In this document: in pieces, positions 1 through 12,070 of the stretch | How the letters are laid out: each line of letters begins with the position of its first letter | Numbering within the stretch: position 1 is the first letter of the stretch | Assembly (NCBI GenBank): GCA_015680685.1 | Contig: MNCI01004154.1 | Span: forward strand, 692,466-756,465 | Length of the DNA stretch: 64,000 bases | Source: Gnetum montanum | Taxonomy: Eukaryota > Streptophyta > Gnetopsida > Gnetales > Gnetaceae | Direction of reading: 5' to 3' | Translations under genes and position numbers: made by a program | Notes under the pieces: model-generated | Database searches by the model: none | What the model was told of the DNA's origin: nothing | What the model saw: only the letters and a program-made list of their open reading frames with translations

Positions 1-1140
1 GGCTAGAAATAAGGAGGACATGAACCTTTGGATGCCACCATGGGCTGATATTATGCACTGTTACATCACTGTCTTGGTCATGGTTATTCTCAGAGGGATC
101 AACTGCACCATCTCGTAGATGGGCTTAGGCATGAAATGCGAAGAACCCTTGGGACTTATGCCTAAGGAAGAATATCCAAGCTTAGGTCCCATCAAATTCA
201 AAGATTATTGGAGCAAGTAGCTAAGGAAGAAGGTGAGCTATAGAAGAGAGAAAGTGTAGAAGAGTATAACATAGATCCTTCCCTTCAGAAGAGGGGAGTA
301 AGATTTTGTGAGGATGAAGAAAAGTCACCACTCGAAGAGATGGTGAATAGGAAAACTTTGCCTATCCAAAAGTTGACATCATAATTATTGGAAAAAGTAG
401 ATCAAATGTGGGATTCCCTAGACAATAGATTTCAAACTGGTCTTAAAATAGTAGAGGAGTCTAGAGAGCAAGGTAGTGATCATGAAAAAAGAAAGAAGAG
501 AGAAACTAAACATGCACGTAACAAGGATAAGGGAAAAGTTTCCATCATCGAAGAGGTTGTGGATTTAGATACAGACAATGATAGTGGATGTGAGATATGC
601 CAATATGACCATCCTAAGGGATGTTTTCCTGTAATCTCACATCTATAGGAGTCTAGGGTGTATGCACTCAACCCACAATTAAACAAAAGGCAAACACCCC
701 AAAGGTTACCTTATCCTCAAGGTAACCCAAGGTAGTTCCACCAACCCTTAACATATTATCTGAGTGGAACTCCACCACAACCAATCGAGCAGTATCAAAA
801 GTAGCAATACCCACAATCATGGGAAATGCCACCACCAAGGCAACAATATCCTTACTGGCAACTTGACCTGTATGGATATTATGTGCAACAGCCAATCTCT
901 CCACATGACTCTACTAGTCATGTTACTTGTTAATCAAGCTCACTACCAAGCTCGTGAGTATTATAGGACTCCTTCTCCTAGGGGCGATGTTCCAAAAACA
1001 TACCATCTTTCTCATCCAGCCGCATCGCTTCCACCAATAGCTCCACTACCACTTGCTCCCATGATGTAAGGTGAACTCCCTGCCCAGCTGTAGCAACGTA
1101 ATGCCACAAGGGTTGTTAACTCTCAACCTCCTGTTGGTTC
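1..1140 (+). pseudogene. gag relic of element A
   Basis: This encoded the capsid/nucleocapsid polyprotein, which packages element RNA into cytoplasmic particles. The first 250 bases align by eye with the capsid part of the gag of element D, including the words RYYALL, HHLVDGLRHE and EQVAKEEGEL. A basic linker rich in K, R and E follows (about 380-560). At 589-624 there is a knuckle-like motif CEICQYDHPKGC (C-x2-C-x3-H-x3-C). A proline/glutamine-rich tail follows to about 1130. The longest uninterrupted piece is 388-648. TAG/TAA stops interrupt it repeatedly, and the true start is to the left of the window. Confidence 0.85.
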
Positions 1141-1149
1141 TAACAATCA

Positions 1150-1830
1150 CATGAAGAAAAGACCTTTCTTTAGAACCAATAGTCCAACCAGGCCCTTGCA
1201 ATCACACGTGGTTGATTCCTTATATGCCTCAGTATCAATCAAAACTTCGAAGCCTCCTTCAACCCAACCACTACACTCAATGCATATAGTCATGCTAACA
1301 CATGTCGTCACCAATTGAATCAAAGCTAGCCATTTTCCCAGGAAATTCTCTGATCTTGAAAGTCCTTTGATATACTTACAAATCGCTGGACATGAGCAAT
1401 GCAAAGATCTTTTGGATTTAGGTTTTGGTGTCAATTTAATCTCTCAAGAAATGTACAAGGCCTGGAACCTGCCTCTGCTAAAAAAGAGTAACATCCATTT
1501 GGCCGACTAGTCCATCACTGTCCTGTTGGGACTAGTGGAAGACATTGTCACCACTATTTGTGGGTGGTGATATCCAGTTGACTTCCTAGTGATTCAAGTG
1601 AACAACGGTAAGGTGGACTTCCCAATCATAATGGGAAGAGCATGGCTAATCACAATTGATGCATGCCTAAGAATCCGTGATCTTTTCTTGAAAATATCAA
1701 AGGAAAATACATTTGAAAAGATTAAGAAAAAGCAAGTTCCATGCATCGCATACAGTGACATGAGGTGTAATTACGTGCAGAGGTCATGGTTTGTGCACAG
1801 TTTAGCACTGCCTACATGCAATCAATGTGC
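1150..1830 (+). pseudogene. aspartic protease relic of element A
   Basis: This is the retropepsin domain that would cut the gag-pol polyprotein. The active-site stretch reads LLDLGFGVNLI, where relatives have LLDSGSSVNLI (element B, minus strand, near 46880), so the DSG triad has become DLG. Downstream, MGRAWLITIDA (1629-1661) matches the conserved 'GRxWL' segment of Athila-type proteases. One clear frame runs 1589-1891. Stops at several codons make it non-functional. Confidence 0.85.
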
Positions 1831-2084
1831 ACAAGTGATCAACATACAAAGATGCCTGTATGTAGTAGACACACAACAGGAAGGCACCTAGTGGTTGACA
1901 GCTGATCAAGAAAGCAATTCAATCATATGCATGGAACCAACTGAGGGTTTGACTTACGCTTACATCAATAGCATAGATGCATTAAAGCAAGTCCACTACA
2001 AACTTCCAAGCCTTAACCTTGAAAATATCAACTGGGGAAAGTTGGAAATCCTCGAGAAGTTTAAGCAGGAGCCCCTTGAGCTGA

Positions 2085-3545
2085 AACCATTGCCCACTGT
2101 ATGGAATACACATTCCTTAAAAATGGAAAATCAGTAATTATTAACACTAAGCTTTCTCCACAACAAAAAGAGAGACTACTGAAGGTGATAAATAAATGGT
2201 TGAAAGCCTTCACTTGGTCATATCCCGAATTAACTGGAATAGATCCTAGGATATGCCAACATAGGATTTACATCGAGCCCTCCATGAAGCCTCGAAGACA
2301 ACCGTAGAGGCGTTTGAACCCAAAGTTGAAGCAAGTAGTTAAGGAAGAAATTGAATAACTTCTAAAAGTTGGGTTCATCTACCCCATTTTTGATAGTGAA
2401 TGGCTTATCCCCTTAGTTATAGTGCCCAAAAAGGAAGACAAATGGAGGGTGTGCATAGATTTTAGGCTACTAAATATGGCAACATTCAAAGATCACTTCC
2501 CATTGCCATTTCTTGACCAAGTCTTAGACACCATTGTAGGGCATCACTATTACAACTTTTTGGATGGATATAGTAGATATAACCAAATATAAATAGCCCC
2601 AGAAGACCAAGCCATGACTATGATCACTAGTCCTTCGAGAACATTTGCATATAAAAAGATGTCATTTGGATTGTGCAATTCCCCTACAATGCTTCAATGA
2701 TTAGTTCTAAGCATATTCCAGTAGCAGATAGGAAACCATGTGGAGGTCTTTATGACTCACTTCTCCACTTATGGAGCAAACTTTGATCAAGCCTTGGACC
2801 GTTTAGCACAAGTGTTAAAAAGATGTGTAGAAACCAATTTGAGACTCAACCAGTAGAAAAGCCATTTGATGGTCTAAGAAGGAATAGTACTAGGACACAA
2901 AATCTCTCACACAGGAATAGAGGTAGACCCAAAAAAAATCAAAATTATCCAAGGAATTACCCATCAACTGGAAACTGTCAAAGATATTCGATCATTCCTT
3001 GGACACACTAGCTACTATAGGAGATTTATTGAGAAATTTTCAAAGGTTGCCAAACCATTGGTTGAATTAACGAAAAAGGACATACCTTTCGAATGGACTA
3101 GGAAATGCGAAATAGCTTTCCAAACTTTAAAATAAAGGCTAGTAGAAACACCCATTCTACAAGCTCTTGACTAGTCCAAACCATTCCATATCATGATTGA
3201 TGTGTTCAACTATGTCTTAGGAGCCATAGTTACATAGTTAGATGACCAAAAATGTCCTCATTACATCCACTATGCAAGTAGAAGCATTTTTGGTACATAA
3301 CTTAACTACACTACCATAGAGAAAGAATTAATGGTTGTAGTGTTTGCACTAGGAAAATTTAGGCACTATGTCTTGGGCTATAAGGTATTCATACATAGAT
3401 CATAGTGCAATAAGGTTCTAATGAATAAACCAATGGTAAGCCCTCGCATCATACAATGGCTTGTAATCTTACAAGAGTTCGATCTTATGATGATCAATCG
3501 TAAAGGCACCGAGAACGTAGTTACTAATCATTTATCTTAGTTGCG
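2085..3545 (+). pseudogene. reverse transcriptase and RNase H relic of element A
   Basis: The reverse transcriptase copies element RNA into cDNA and RNase H removes the RNA template. RT begins with RRLNPKLKQVVKEEIE (about 2309), then GFIYPIFDSEW, VCIDFRLLN, DHFPLPFLDQVLD and NFLDGYSRY, typical of Ty3/gypsy. The catalytic FMDD segment near 2750 reads FMTHFSTYG, so both metal-binding aspartates are lost. The connection segment contains SFLGH and FSKVAKPL. RNase H follows at about 3160-3540 with TIEKELMVVVFALGKFRHY. More than ten stops interrupt the frame. Confidence 0.9.
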
Positions 3546-3699
3546 ATGGGACAACAAAGAGGATGAGTATCCAATTTCTGATTATTTCCAAAATGAACTC
3601 CTCTTTTTAGGTGTAATAAATAATCAATCACCCACAGAGAAAAACTGGTACAGTAGCATTCTTACCTATCTTCTCACCCAACAAATGCCACAAGAGTTA

Positions 3700-4890
3700 A
3701 ACCTTAAGAAGAAATAATAGTTTCTTCACCAAGCCAAGTACTTTATGGAGATCGATGGGCATAGCTCTTCAAGACGCTCATGAGGGTCCTTCAAGAAGCT
3801 CATGAGGGTCCTTCAAGAAGCTCATAAGGGTCTTTGTGGAGGTCATTATGCTGGGAGATGAACAACCATTAAGATCCTGCTTGCAGGATATTATTGGCCT
3901 ACATTGTTTTTGGATGCCCATCATTTCATCCAATCTTGTGAGCACTATCAATGTGATGGGGGGATGACTGCTATAATGGAGGGTCTGCAACAATGGATCC
4001 AACCTTTAGAACCCTTTGACATTTGGGCAATTGATTTCATGGGGCCAATTACACCAATGTCTAATGGAAAAGCTTATATTATTATTTCCATTGATTACCT
4101 TAAAAAATGGACAAAAGTAGCTACTGTTAAGGATTGTACATCATCTACAGTTGCATGATTTGTTCAACAACAAATCATAAATAGGTTTGGTGTGCCTCGT
4201 GCACTTATTTTAGACAATGATACACACTTCACAGGTGCAACTTTTTAAAAATTAATGCAATGCTTAGGGGTTGAACACAAACTGACAACACCATACCACC
4301 CCCAAGCAAACGATCAAGCTGAAGTCATAAACAGGGAGATTATGACGATATTGACAAGAACCATTAGCAAGTTTAGGCGAGATTGGAGCACTAAACTAAA
4401 TGATGGTCTTTGGGCATACCACTCCACATGGAAACTCCCTATAGGATACTCTCCCTATGAGTTAGTGTATGGTAAATTACCAACACTTCCCATTCAAACT
4501 GAGCTCTGTACACTATCCACAACATGTGACCTCAACCTTGACCTTTATCTAGCACAGAAACAATGGTTAGTAATCCTTAACTTACTAGATAAAAATTGAC
4601 TAGCTGCCTTGTCATCTAGCAAATTGCACAAGGCATTTAATAAACAATGTCATGACCTAAGAATTAGGAAAGTTAAATATCAACTAGGAGATAAGGTTCT
4701 CTACTAGAATCCCACACATGTGCCACAATGTACTAAATTTCAAACACTATGGGAAGGACCTTATATTATTTATGCAACTTTTCCTTTAGGGGCCATGACA
4801 ATATACAAACCTGAGAGCCTAGACAAGAAACTGTTGGTCAATGTGCAAAAAACCAAACCTTTCCATGAGCTTAGAACAACCAGTACACAT
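3700..4890 (+). pseudogene. integrase relic of element A
   Basis: Integrase inserts the cDNA copy into the host chromosome. The N-terminal zinc-binding part (3740-3960) is disrupted by a 22-bp tandem repeat and a frameshift. The catalytic core reads WAIDFMGPI (4024-4050), LILDNDTHF (4207 on) and QAEVINREI (4315 on), so all three D, D and E catalytic positions are still readable. The C-terminal part has KVKYQLGDKVLY and WEGPYIIYATFPLGAM, like the GPF/GPY region of gypsy integrases. Pieces 3904-4158, 4255-4599 and 4720-4986 are open between lesions. Confidence 0.9.
3767..3832 (+). repeat. 22-bp tandem triplication inside integrase
   Basis: Three head-to-tail copies of CTTCAAGAAGCTCATGAGGG plus TC occur with period 22 (starts 3767, 3789, 3811). 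The first copy has one difference (AAGACG) and the third one (CATAAG). Element B lacks the duplication at the same place (minus strand near 44470), so it arose in A. Two extra units add 44 bases and shift the reading frame inside the zinc-binding domain. Confidence 0.9.
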
Positions 4891-4989
4891 GCTACCTCTA
4901 TTTGTGGACAATCTTGCTTACTATTTTGGATCTCCTCCTTCCATCTCAATCATGGGGGAGATGGCCACCTATGCAAATCATTCTAAGCC

Positions 4990-6841
4990 CTTAGTTCTTT
5001 TTGAATTTTTTTTACACATTTTTGTTTTACACATTTTTCCAACTTTCTTATTTTTGTTTTACACCATCGTTCATATTTTTACTATTTCTTTTTTTATGTG
5101 ATTTACTTTTATTCATCATCTAATAAGTGCTCATGATGGTGGATTGAATTATATCACATTGATTGCTAATGTTTGGTTTTTACATTTGAATTATGATGCT
5201 AATATTAAGGTATGGTTCTTTTGGTAAAATAGGCAATGAGTCCATGTCATCCACTCATCCATACAACTCTATGATCTCCTTTTGCTTGGAACTAGACAAT
5301 TCCCTTTTTCTGAGAAAACTTGTTAATAAATTAGTGACGGAGTATTTTTCAAACCAAGGAAAGACTCAAAGGATGAAAAGGGTATAACTTCAAAGGGATT
5401 CGATGCATTTTTATTAGCCATTCTCTTGGGGTTCTTGAATGCTTTTTCTTGGATTTTCCACCATTCTGCCATCAATCAAATATAAGGAAGCTGAGTGAAT
5501 AAAAATAAGTCTTTGCATTGTGTGGTTCTCATGCAAAAAAAAAAAAAGAGAAAAAGTGAGAATTCAAAGCACACCCCTTAGACATAATAAAGCAATATGG
5601 GCTACAAGCATTGGTTATGGCACTAGAAAGACATCTTACCCATGCCCGAAGGTTCTCTCTAACTAAGGCCCTTTCTCACTTCCTTCTTCTCCATCTCGCT
5701 CTGCTTGGGATGGTGGTCACTCTTTGTGGAGGCATTTTTGTTGCTTTAAGAGGATGGATTGGCCAAGTCTATTGATGCGAAGTCACTGAATGTGGTTGGT
5801 TTGAGTCTAAATTTGAAATGAGTTCTACTCAGTCACATTAACCATGAAATACACAAGGGACTTTCCACAACCTTGTTCTTGGGATTCCATTTCATTCTCT
5901 CCTTTCCATCTTTCTTCCCATTTTCCACCTCATTGCCGATTTTATCATTAGTCCGTTTCTGGGTTGATGCATTGTTTTTCTTTTGTGAATTCTTGTGGGT
6001 AAGTTTTTAACTTTTACTTTCAAATGACATTCTTAGAGCCTATGGACTCTTTGGCTTGTGGATTTGTTAAGGCATAAAGGGCATGAGCCTGCTTTGGGGA
6101 GGACCCACTAGCATTCCTTTTTAGTGCAATTATTAACTTCTTTTTCTTAAAAATTTTGTGTAATCAATCATATCTTGTTTCATCCCCATCCATGACATCC
6201 ATTTTATTAGCGTTTCCATTGTTATTTTTCCCATCTTTCTTGTTCCTCATATTTTTCCATCTTATAGCTACTGGAGGTTCGCTCTATGTCATGGGGGTGC
6301 TAGCACAAATTTTTTAATTTTTTCCATTCTACTATTCTCCTAACCCCTACACCTTGGGTAGTTACCAGTGATAAATCTCCGAACCAATTTCTGCCATAAC
6401 CACAACTCAACCAATGCGCTTCATATCGAGGCAAGGTATCAACTACATTGTGGTTTATCTATCCTTGCTCATTTGTGATTGTGTTGTGTGCAGATGGTGA
6501 TCATACAAATAATGGACTAGGTTTGGAGGAAGCATTCAGGATGGATCAAAATTGGAGCATTTACAAAAGAAGCAAGTTTGATGGCATGGCTATGGATAAA
6601 CAACAGAAGGCGCAATTCTCTCTCTCTTTCTCTTCAAGATGCCAAATAAAGGCTTGAATGTCATTTATGTACGAGTGTTCACCATAATGGTCATGAACAC
6701 TAATGTTGTAATATGCTTATTGATCCATTCACTGGGCATGTTGAGTCTGTCATCCCATTCCACCGTCACTTGTCAATTAGTCAATAATCCCATACCTTCC
6801 CAATATTCTGTAAGGAACTTGAGGGCAAGTTTTCATTCAGT
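4990..6841 (+). other. long region between pol and 3' LTR of element A
   Basis: T-rich, mostly non-coding sequence. Stretches match the corresponding regions of element B (reverse strand, about 42000-42600) and element D (about 54040-54120). Examples are the 'CTTTCTCACTTCC' block at 5670 and the 'GAGGACCCACTAGCATTCC' block at 6100. A conserved intron-end-like sequence (TTGTGATTGTGTTGTGTGCAG) ends at 6493 and is followed at once by ATG. In related elements the same join precedes a downstream ORF; here only a short, broken remnant (6494-6840) is left. A 13-A run lies at about 5536. Confidence 0.65.
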
Positions 6842-6851
6842 CATGGGGGTA
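6842..6851 (+). promoter_or_regulatory. polypurine tract of element A
   Basis: CATGGGGGTA lies directly before the LTR start TGATGA. The same block precedes the 3' LTR of D (55023-55032) and, reversed (TACCCCCA...), follows the 3' LTRs of C (37086) and B (41317). In LTR retrotransposons the purine tract primes plus-strand DNA synthesis. The match at four elements at the same spot supports the call. Confidence 0.8.
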
Positions 6852-7669
6852 TGATGAACCACGATATTGGGGCCACAATATCAGGTTCGCGATATCAGAG
6901 CCTACCATGCGATGTTGAATACCTGATATTAGGACCTATCTCCTTGCTTATAAATAAGAGGTGGACACACTTGGTTTGGCAATAGATAGTTAGACCCTTA
7001 GCCAAACTCTTGCCTTTTCTCCGAGTTAGAATTATTTCTGCATGTCTGCAGTAGGAGTCATAAAGTGAACATATCTTTATTCGAGCATTGTGTACCTGAG
7101 CACACCTTTTGTACGGCAATAAAGATGAACTTTATGATAAACCTTGCAGCATCTAGAATAGATTAATTAATGTTAATTACTGTTATTAAATGCTTTCCTA
7201 GTTAATTAATGCTCTCTCTCACCCTAGAACTCTCCTAAGTAAATACACTAAGTACGATCACTTTGAGCATGCGTATAACACTTGGTAACCCAATAATGAT
7301 TAGTGTTTGGTAATCCCAGTAGTGTTGCATTGGTTCAGGATGTGTATGGCAAGTGAGAATGAATATTGGTGTTAGGATTCATTAAAGCCTAGTTAATCAG
7401 TAGTTAAGTTAAATTAGTCACTTAGTTATCTCTCTCTCCCCTTATTAGTAGCAGGACATAAAATATATAAAAGATATAAAAATCATATGCCTCAAACTTA
7501 ATTAACCATATAATCATGACATATAGGTAAGCTTGGGAAGACATCGATTAATCAACCCCTTCTTGTTTCACAAGGGCACGTAAGCACTTAGTCCTTGGAA
7601 TTCGACTGGATCATGCATGAAACACTCGTATTCGTATAGTTGAGCATAGGGGTACCTCGCAACTCATCA
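6852..7669 (+). mobile_element. 3' LTR of element A
   Basis: An 818-bp LTR from TGATGAACC to AACTCATCA, with six-base inverted ends TGATGA/TCATCA. The U3 part (6862-6930) is packed with GATATT/GATATC/ATATCAG words just before a TATA-like TTATAAATAAG at about 6949. The later part shares blocks with the LTRs of B, C and D, for example 'GGTAACCCAATAATG', 'GGGAAGACATCGATTAATC' and 'CACTCGTATTCGTATAGTTGAG'. Its partner LTR and its target duplication are outside the window. Confidence 0.85.
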
Positions 7670-9267
7670 CCCAGGAACAAGAATGAAGGTTGTAACATAT
7701 AATGTGTTGGAAGGAGCTCTAGCTAGTGAAAGATAACATTTGTTATATCCAGCTTGGTCCTTGGAGTGGCACAAATATGGATATTCATGCATCCTTGTAG
7801 AATTTAAAAGGCTAGTTGGAAACTTGCTATGTTTACAAGAAGTCATACAATGAAAATTTTTATACCAATTCTAACATAATTTGAGGAAGCTTGGATATGA
7901 AGATGTACATAAAAAAAGGTTTATGTGATTCTTTCTTCTATAAGTCATACCAATTAGCCTACTATATGAACCATAATATGGATGGTTGTACGATTGTTTA
8001 CAAAGAAGCTAGTTTGACTTGGTACAAAAGTTTGAATAAATATTAGAGGACATGATTTTCAAAATTTTTGAGCTTTAAGTCATGGGGAAGAAAGAATGAT
8101 CGAGATTCCAGAGAAGCCACATAGCCTTAGCATTGGTATTTAAATCTAATGATCAAGAAGATGTGTATGGTCAACACACATTTAACCATAGATCCAACAT
8201 GATTAGATTGTCATTCATCCTTTGTAGAGACTTCAATGTGAAAGAAAAAAGTGGTGTTCATCAATTCTTAAAATACAAACATATGAATGAACCCAATTTG
8301 AAGAAGATGTTTCCATCAATTCATCATCCAATTCCATTGGCCAATACATATTCTAGCTACTTTGAATTCTTTTTTTTTTTTTTTTGAAGAGTCGAATCAT
8401 TTATATAAAGAGAGGGGCAAACTCCCAAATTAGTAATTACAACAACAGTATCATCATGAAAGGTATAAGGTTCTCTTGCAAAATAGGTCACCTAATTTGA
8501 ATCTTTAGTAGACAAGAAAAATCCAAAAATTTAAGAATAGATAATAATTATGGATAATATTTATCAAGAATTATAATTCACTAACAACACTGCATGACTA
8601 GTGAAGACGGGTCAATATCCTTCTTCATCGAGACTTTAGATTATATTTGGTATGATACTTGATTCTTTCAAGCTACCAAGGTATTAGAGTTAATTCCTAA
8701 CGAATAATTTGAGGAGCAAAATCAAGTCTTTCTATTACAAATAAGGCCATATGATCATATATCCCATATGGTGGAACTACAACTACTTTTATTAATCCCA
8801 GAGGTTGATGAAGATCAGGGAGTTTGTTAACCTTACTTTTATTTATGATCTTATTTTTGTTTATTATTTAATTTATACTTTAATTAGGAAGATAAAATAC
8901 TTTTGGGTAATACAAGTGGAGAAAAGGATTTGGCATACCTTGACTTGGGCAAATAGAAACATAAGATGCACATAGGGGATGTTGATTAGGACTAGTAATT
9001 GATGGTTGGTAGACCTTGAAATTTCCCTTATCATTACCTTAGAGAATGAGGTATGTGTTAACATGATAAAATTTATTCCCTCACATATTTTCTTACTTAT
9101 ATCTCATTTGCAAAATATGTGGAAGAACATTTAAATAATTCAACCTTAAGTCAAAAGGAGAAATTAAAACCTTGAAGCAGAGAAGCATGAAGGAGGCACT
9201 AGAGTTGGAGAAAAGATCATGAATGTCAACTTGTTCAAGGATAAATGAAAGTTAATTGGGGTAGATT
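7670..9267. other. AT-rich sequence without recognisable gene
   Basis: No conserved domain is visible in any frame. The only open piece is 8133-8387, and it resembles nothing I know. A run of 15 T at 8370-8384 followed by GAAGAGTCGAATCATTTATA looks like the reversed poly(A) end of a LINE or retroposon. The sequence just before 9268 (AATTGGGGTAGA) may be a polypurine tract. Confidence 0.5.
8370..8455 (-). mobile_element. possible poly(A) end of a minus-strand retroposon
   Basis: A 15-base T run is followed by sequence that, reversed, reads as a gene end (GGGAGTTTGCCCCTCTC then an ATAAATGATTCG tail running into A's). This is the usual look of a plant LINE 3' end. No RT domain could be traced to the right, so the extent is unknown. 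Confidence 0.35.
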
Positions 9268-9420
9268 GTCAGATCCCCAATCCCAAATGGAGTCGTTCAA
9301 TAACAAACATGGTATCTCTTCATAAAAAATGTTGTAATTATTGTAATTTAGACCTAAAAAGACAAGTTGTAATTAATACTTGAAAGGACATGTTGTAATA
9401 ACAAGCATGTCTCTTAGGAT
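9268..9420 (+). mobile_element. possible chromovirus-type LTR start
   Basis: TGTCAGATCCCCAATCCC, preceded by a purine-rich AATTGGGGTAGA, resembles the TGTCACACCCCAATCC start common in plant Tekay/Del chromovirus LTRs. Repeated TTGTAAT words follow (9330-9395). No end or partner could be placed. Confidence 0.35.
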
Positions 9421-11950
9421 GAGCTTTGGGGGTTTGACCTAAAGTATTCATACTTGGGGATTAGAGGTCATATTAGCATGGAGTTGCAAAGCCAATAAAG
9501 ACAAGTAATGGGTGCTAGGTCTGGTAGGATAGGAAGGTGACTAGCCATCTCTTCTAGTTGGTTATAGGCCTAACTATGGTGGCAATACTAGATTACCTCT
9601 AAGGGATATATGCCAAAGGAAGATAACCCTACGGAATCCTTAGATAATGACCCAAATACACTATTTTCATATTAATAAAGAAACCTATTTATTTTCTTCT
9701 TTTTCCGTGCTATTTTCATTATGCATTATGTAAAATGTTATGTATATTTGATGTTTTCCATGACATACGAGAATGGGATGGTACAAGTGGATTCACGTAA
9801 ATCCTTAAATATGATAAATGTTATTTGTAATGAGTTTAATTTTTTGTGAGAAAGCTACCATAAATTAAGATGTTAAAAAAGAAAAGCTTTTGTCGTCATT
9901 ATTTACCCCAACTTATAAAAATCTTTGAAGTGACAAATAAAATGTATTTTGCTTTAATTCTCTTGTTAAATTTAGGAATTCTTGTTGCTAATCACCTTCT
10001 TGCATTTACATAAATAAAGAAATCTTGGAATTTGATAGACATTGATGGATGAATAAAACATTCCTTAAAGTGGCTCAATATAATTCCCAAGACTCTCAAA
10101 ATTCATGTGGTTAGCCATAACATTGTTTGTACAATGGTTTTATGTAACTACCACAACATTGTTAGTAGAATGGTTAAGTGTAGCTACCATATTTCTTATT
10201 TTGGATATTACTAATAGGATGGAAGGATAGTATTTGCTACCTTCTAGTTTAGGAAATTTAGGCATTCATAATTCTTTATAGTTTCATAAGAAATTAGGAA
10301 GTTATAAAAAGAATTTCAAAATTTTTTATTCATTAGATAGCATATGATTCTTTGTTTTCCATATAGCATATGATAAACTATGAACATATCTATGTTATAT
10401 CACATATTTTTTATTAGGATGGCACCATATATTTGGATTATATTTTTAAGGAAAGAATTAGTGGACTTTGAAAAGTTTAAGTTGTGAAGTGAGTTCTTTG
10501 AATGAAATCAAGATGGAAGGGCACCATATCTATGGATTTGATTTATAAGGAAAATATTAATGGTAGTTTTACTAAAGATCCTTAAAAAAAATCTAGGAGC
10601 CTTAATTAAACATAGAAAGAAATTGAGGAGTTTCAATTTAAAGGATCTTTGAAAATTAAAATATTTGATTAATAGCCAAGGTTAGTAACACTTTAAGTTT
10701 GGTGTGTAAAGGTTTGAATTTATTTTATAATTTACTTGCGTATTGTTGGTGTTGTTTTACCAAAGTCTTATTACATGTAAAAAAATATTTTGTGATTATT
10801 GAAATGTTGAAGACCTTATTACATAATGTTGTTGTGCACATGGAAGAGGAATTAGTCAAAGATTCTTTTAATATTTGGTTGATCACCTTATTTAGAAATT
10901 TAGTTTCTAATGTAATGGAAGTTACCGATTATTGTAACTAACTATTTAATTGCATAAATTAACATATTATGCTTTAATATATTAATTCTATAATTTACAC
11001 ATTTTTTTTGCCATTGAAGATTCTACAAAAAAGTTGGCATGTCTTTGAGAAAAATCATAAAAATATATTATTCTATTATTTAATCTAAAAATATATATGT
11101 GTATCAACCTAAAAATGGATGATATTTCATTTAACATTTTGTTACTAAATTGTTGCTTTTACTTATTAATTGTTAACTATGCTTACAATTTATGTTGTCT
11201 TTTATATATCTATTGTCATTTATCTAAGTACATGAATCTCTCATACAGGAAAAACCATTGATAGGTGAACAAGCCTCTTATATCTTTGAACATTGTATCT
11301 TTACTTTAAATGATTAGGTTAGTTGTATAATAATTTACTTTCTTCTTACTACATAATAATTAGTTTTACTTGTTTTATTTATTTATTTAGGACACATTTT
11401 TTATCTGTCAAGTATCTAGTTAAACATTACAACTATAGGGCTAGCACTGCTTAAAATAAAGGAAAATAAAAATACTTATACCACTTTTGATAGGACTAGT
11501 ACCCCATGACTACCATGATAGATAGTAGCATATATAGACCCTAGTATGAACTTTATAGCTATCCTAATGCTCAACATCTTGAATCATCCCAACAAGGATT
11601 TATATCCTAATTGTTCCTAAGATAGTTAGGAGATCTCCTAATTATGATCTCATAGTAGGAAACATATCATATATTTGGTCCTATATTCTATGTATTCATT
11701 ATGAAAATTCATTTTATATTCTAGGAACACATCATAGACCTCCTATTACATCAAAGCATACATTATTAACTATGTATAAGCTACTTTTTAAGACCTCTAA
11801 ATTTAACTATATATGCTATGTAACTAGTCAAATAAATCATACTTCATCATCATGAATCATATCACACATGATTCTCCATGATTATGCATCCTAAATTCTT
11901 TTCATATTTCATAACTAAAGGATCATCACCTAGAGCCACAATGCTCATGT
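9421..11950. other. AT-rich sequence, no gene seen
   Basis: No domain was recognised in any frame. An imperfect tandem duplication of about 43 bp at 10108-10192 (ACATTGTTTGTACAATGG and ACATTGTTAGTAGAATGG) is the only structured piece. The open stretch 10699-10941 has no similarity I recognise and is probably chance. Confidence 0.5.
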
Positions 11951-11954
11951 TGCT

Positions 11955-12070
11955 AAGCAAGGTCCTAGCAGGGATAGTAGAGGAGTGAATGTTTAACTTC
12001 TTCGAATGGCTATACCTAGGCTTGAACCTAGGTCTTCAACAAGAGAAACAAGCATCCTATACACTATTCA
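11955..12070 (-). mobile_element. tRNA-like SINE fragment (second type)
   Basis: Read on the minus strand, TAGGATGCTTGTTTCTC ... GACCTAGGTTCAAGCCTAG has a box-B-like GGTTCAAGCC. The same pattern (GTGCTTATTTCTCAA ... CTTGGGTTCAAGCTTG) recurs in the copy at 16262-16361. It is therefore a dispersed tRNA-derived repeat rather than a tRNA gene. Confidence 0.45.

Larger units (their letters stand above)
1..7669 (+). mobile_element. Element A: Athila-like Ty3/gypsy retrotransposon, 5'-truncated by window edge
   Basis: Reading rightwards there are gag, protease, reverse transcriptase, RNase H and integrase relics, a long downstream region, a purine-rich tract and a 3' LTR of 818 bp. The 5' LTR and the gag start lie outside the window. 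The order PR-RT-RH-IN identifies Ty3/gypsy. The Athila-like assignment rests on relatives in this window (elements B, C, D) that have the same LTR ends and a tRNA-Asp primer site, and on the long region between integrase and the 3' LTR. Many in-frame stops and some frameshifts show that it is dead. Confidence 0.9.

Noticed and set aside
10699-10941. Possible small protein gene of 80 codons
   Set aside because: No recognisable domain, no promoter or exon context, AT-rich region; indistinguishable from chance.
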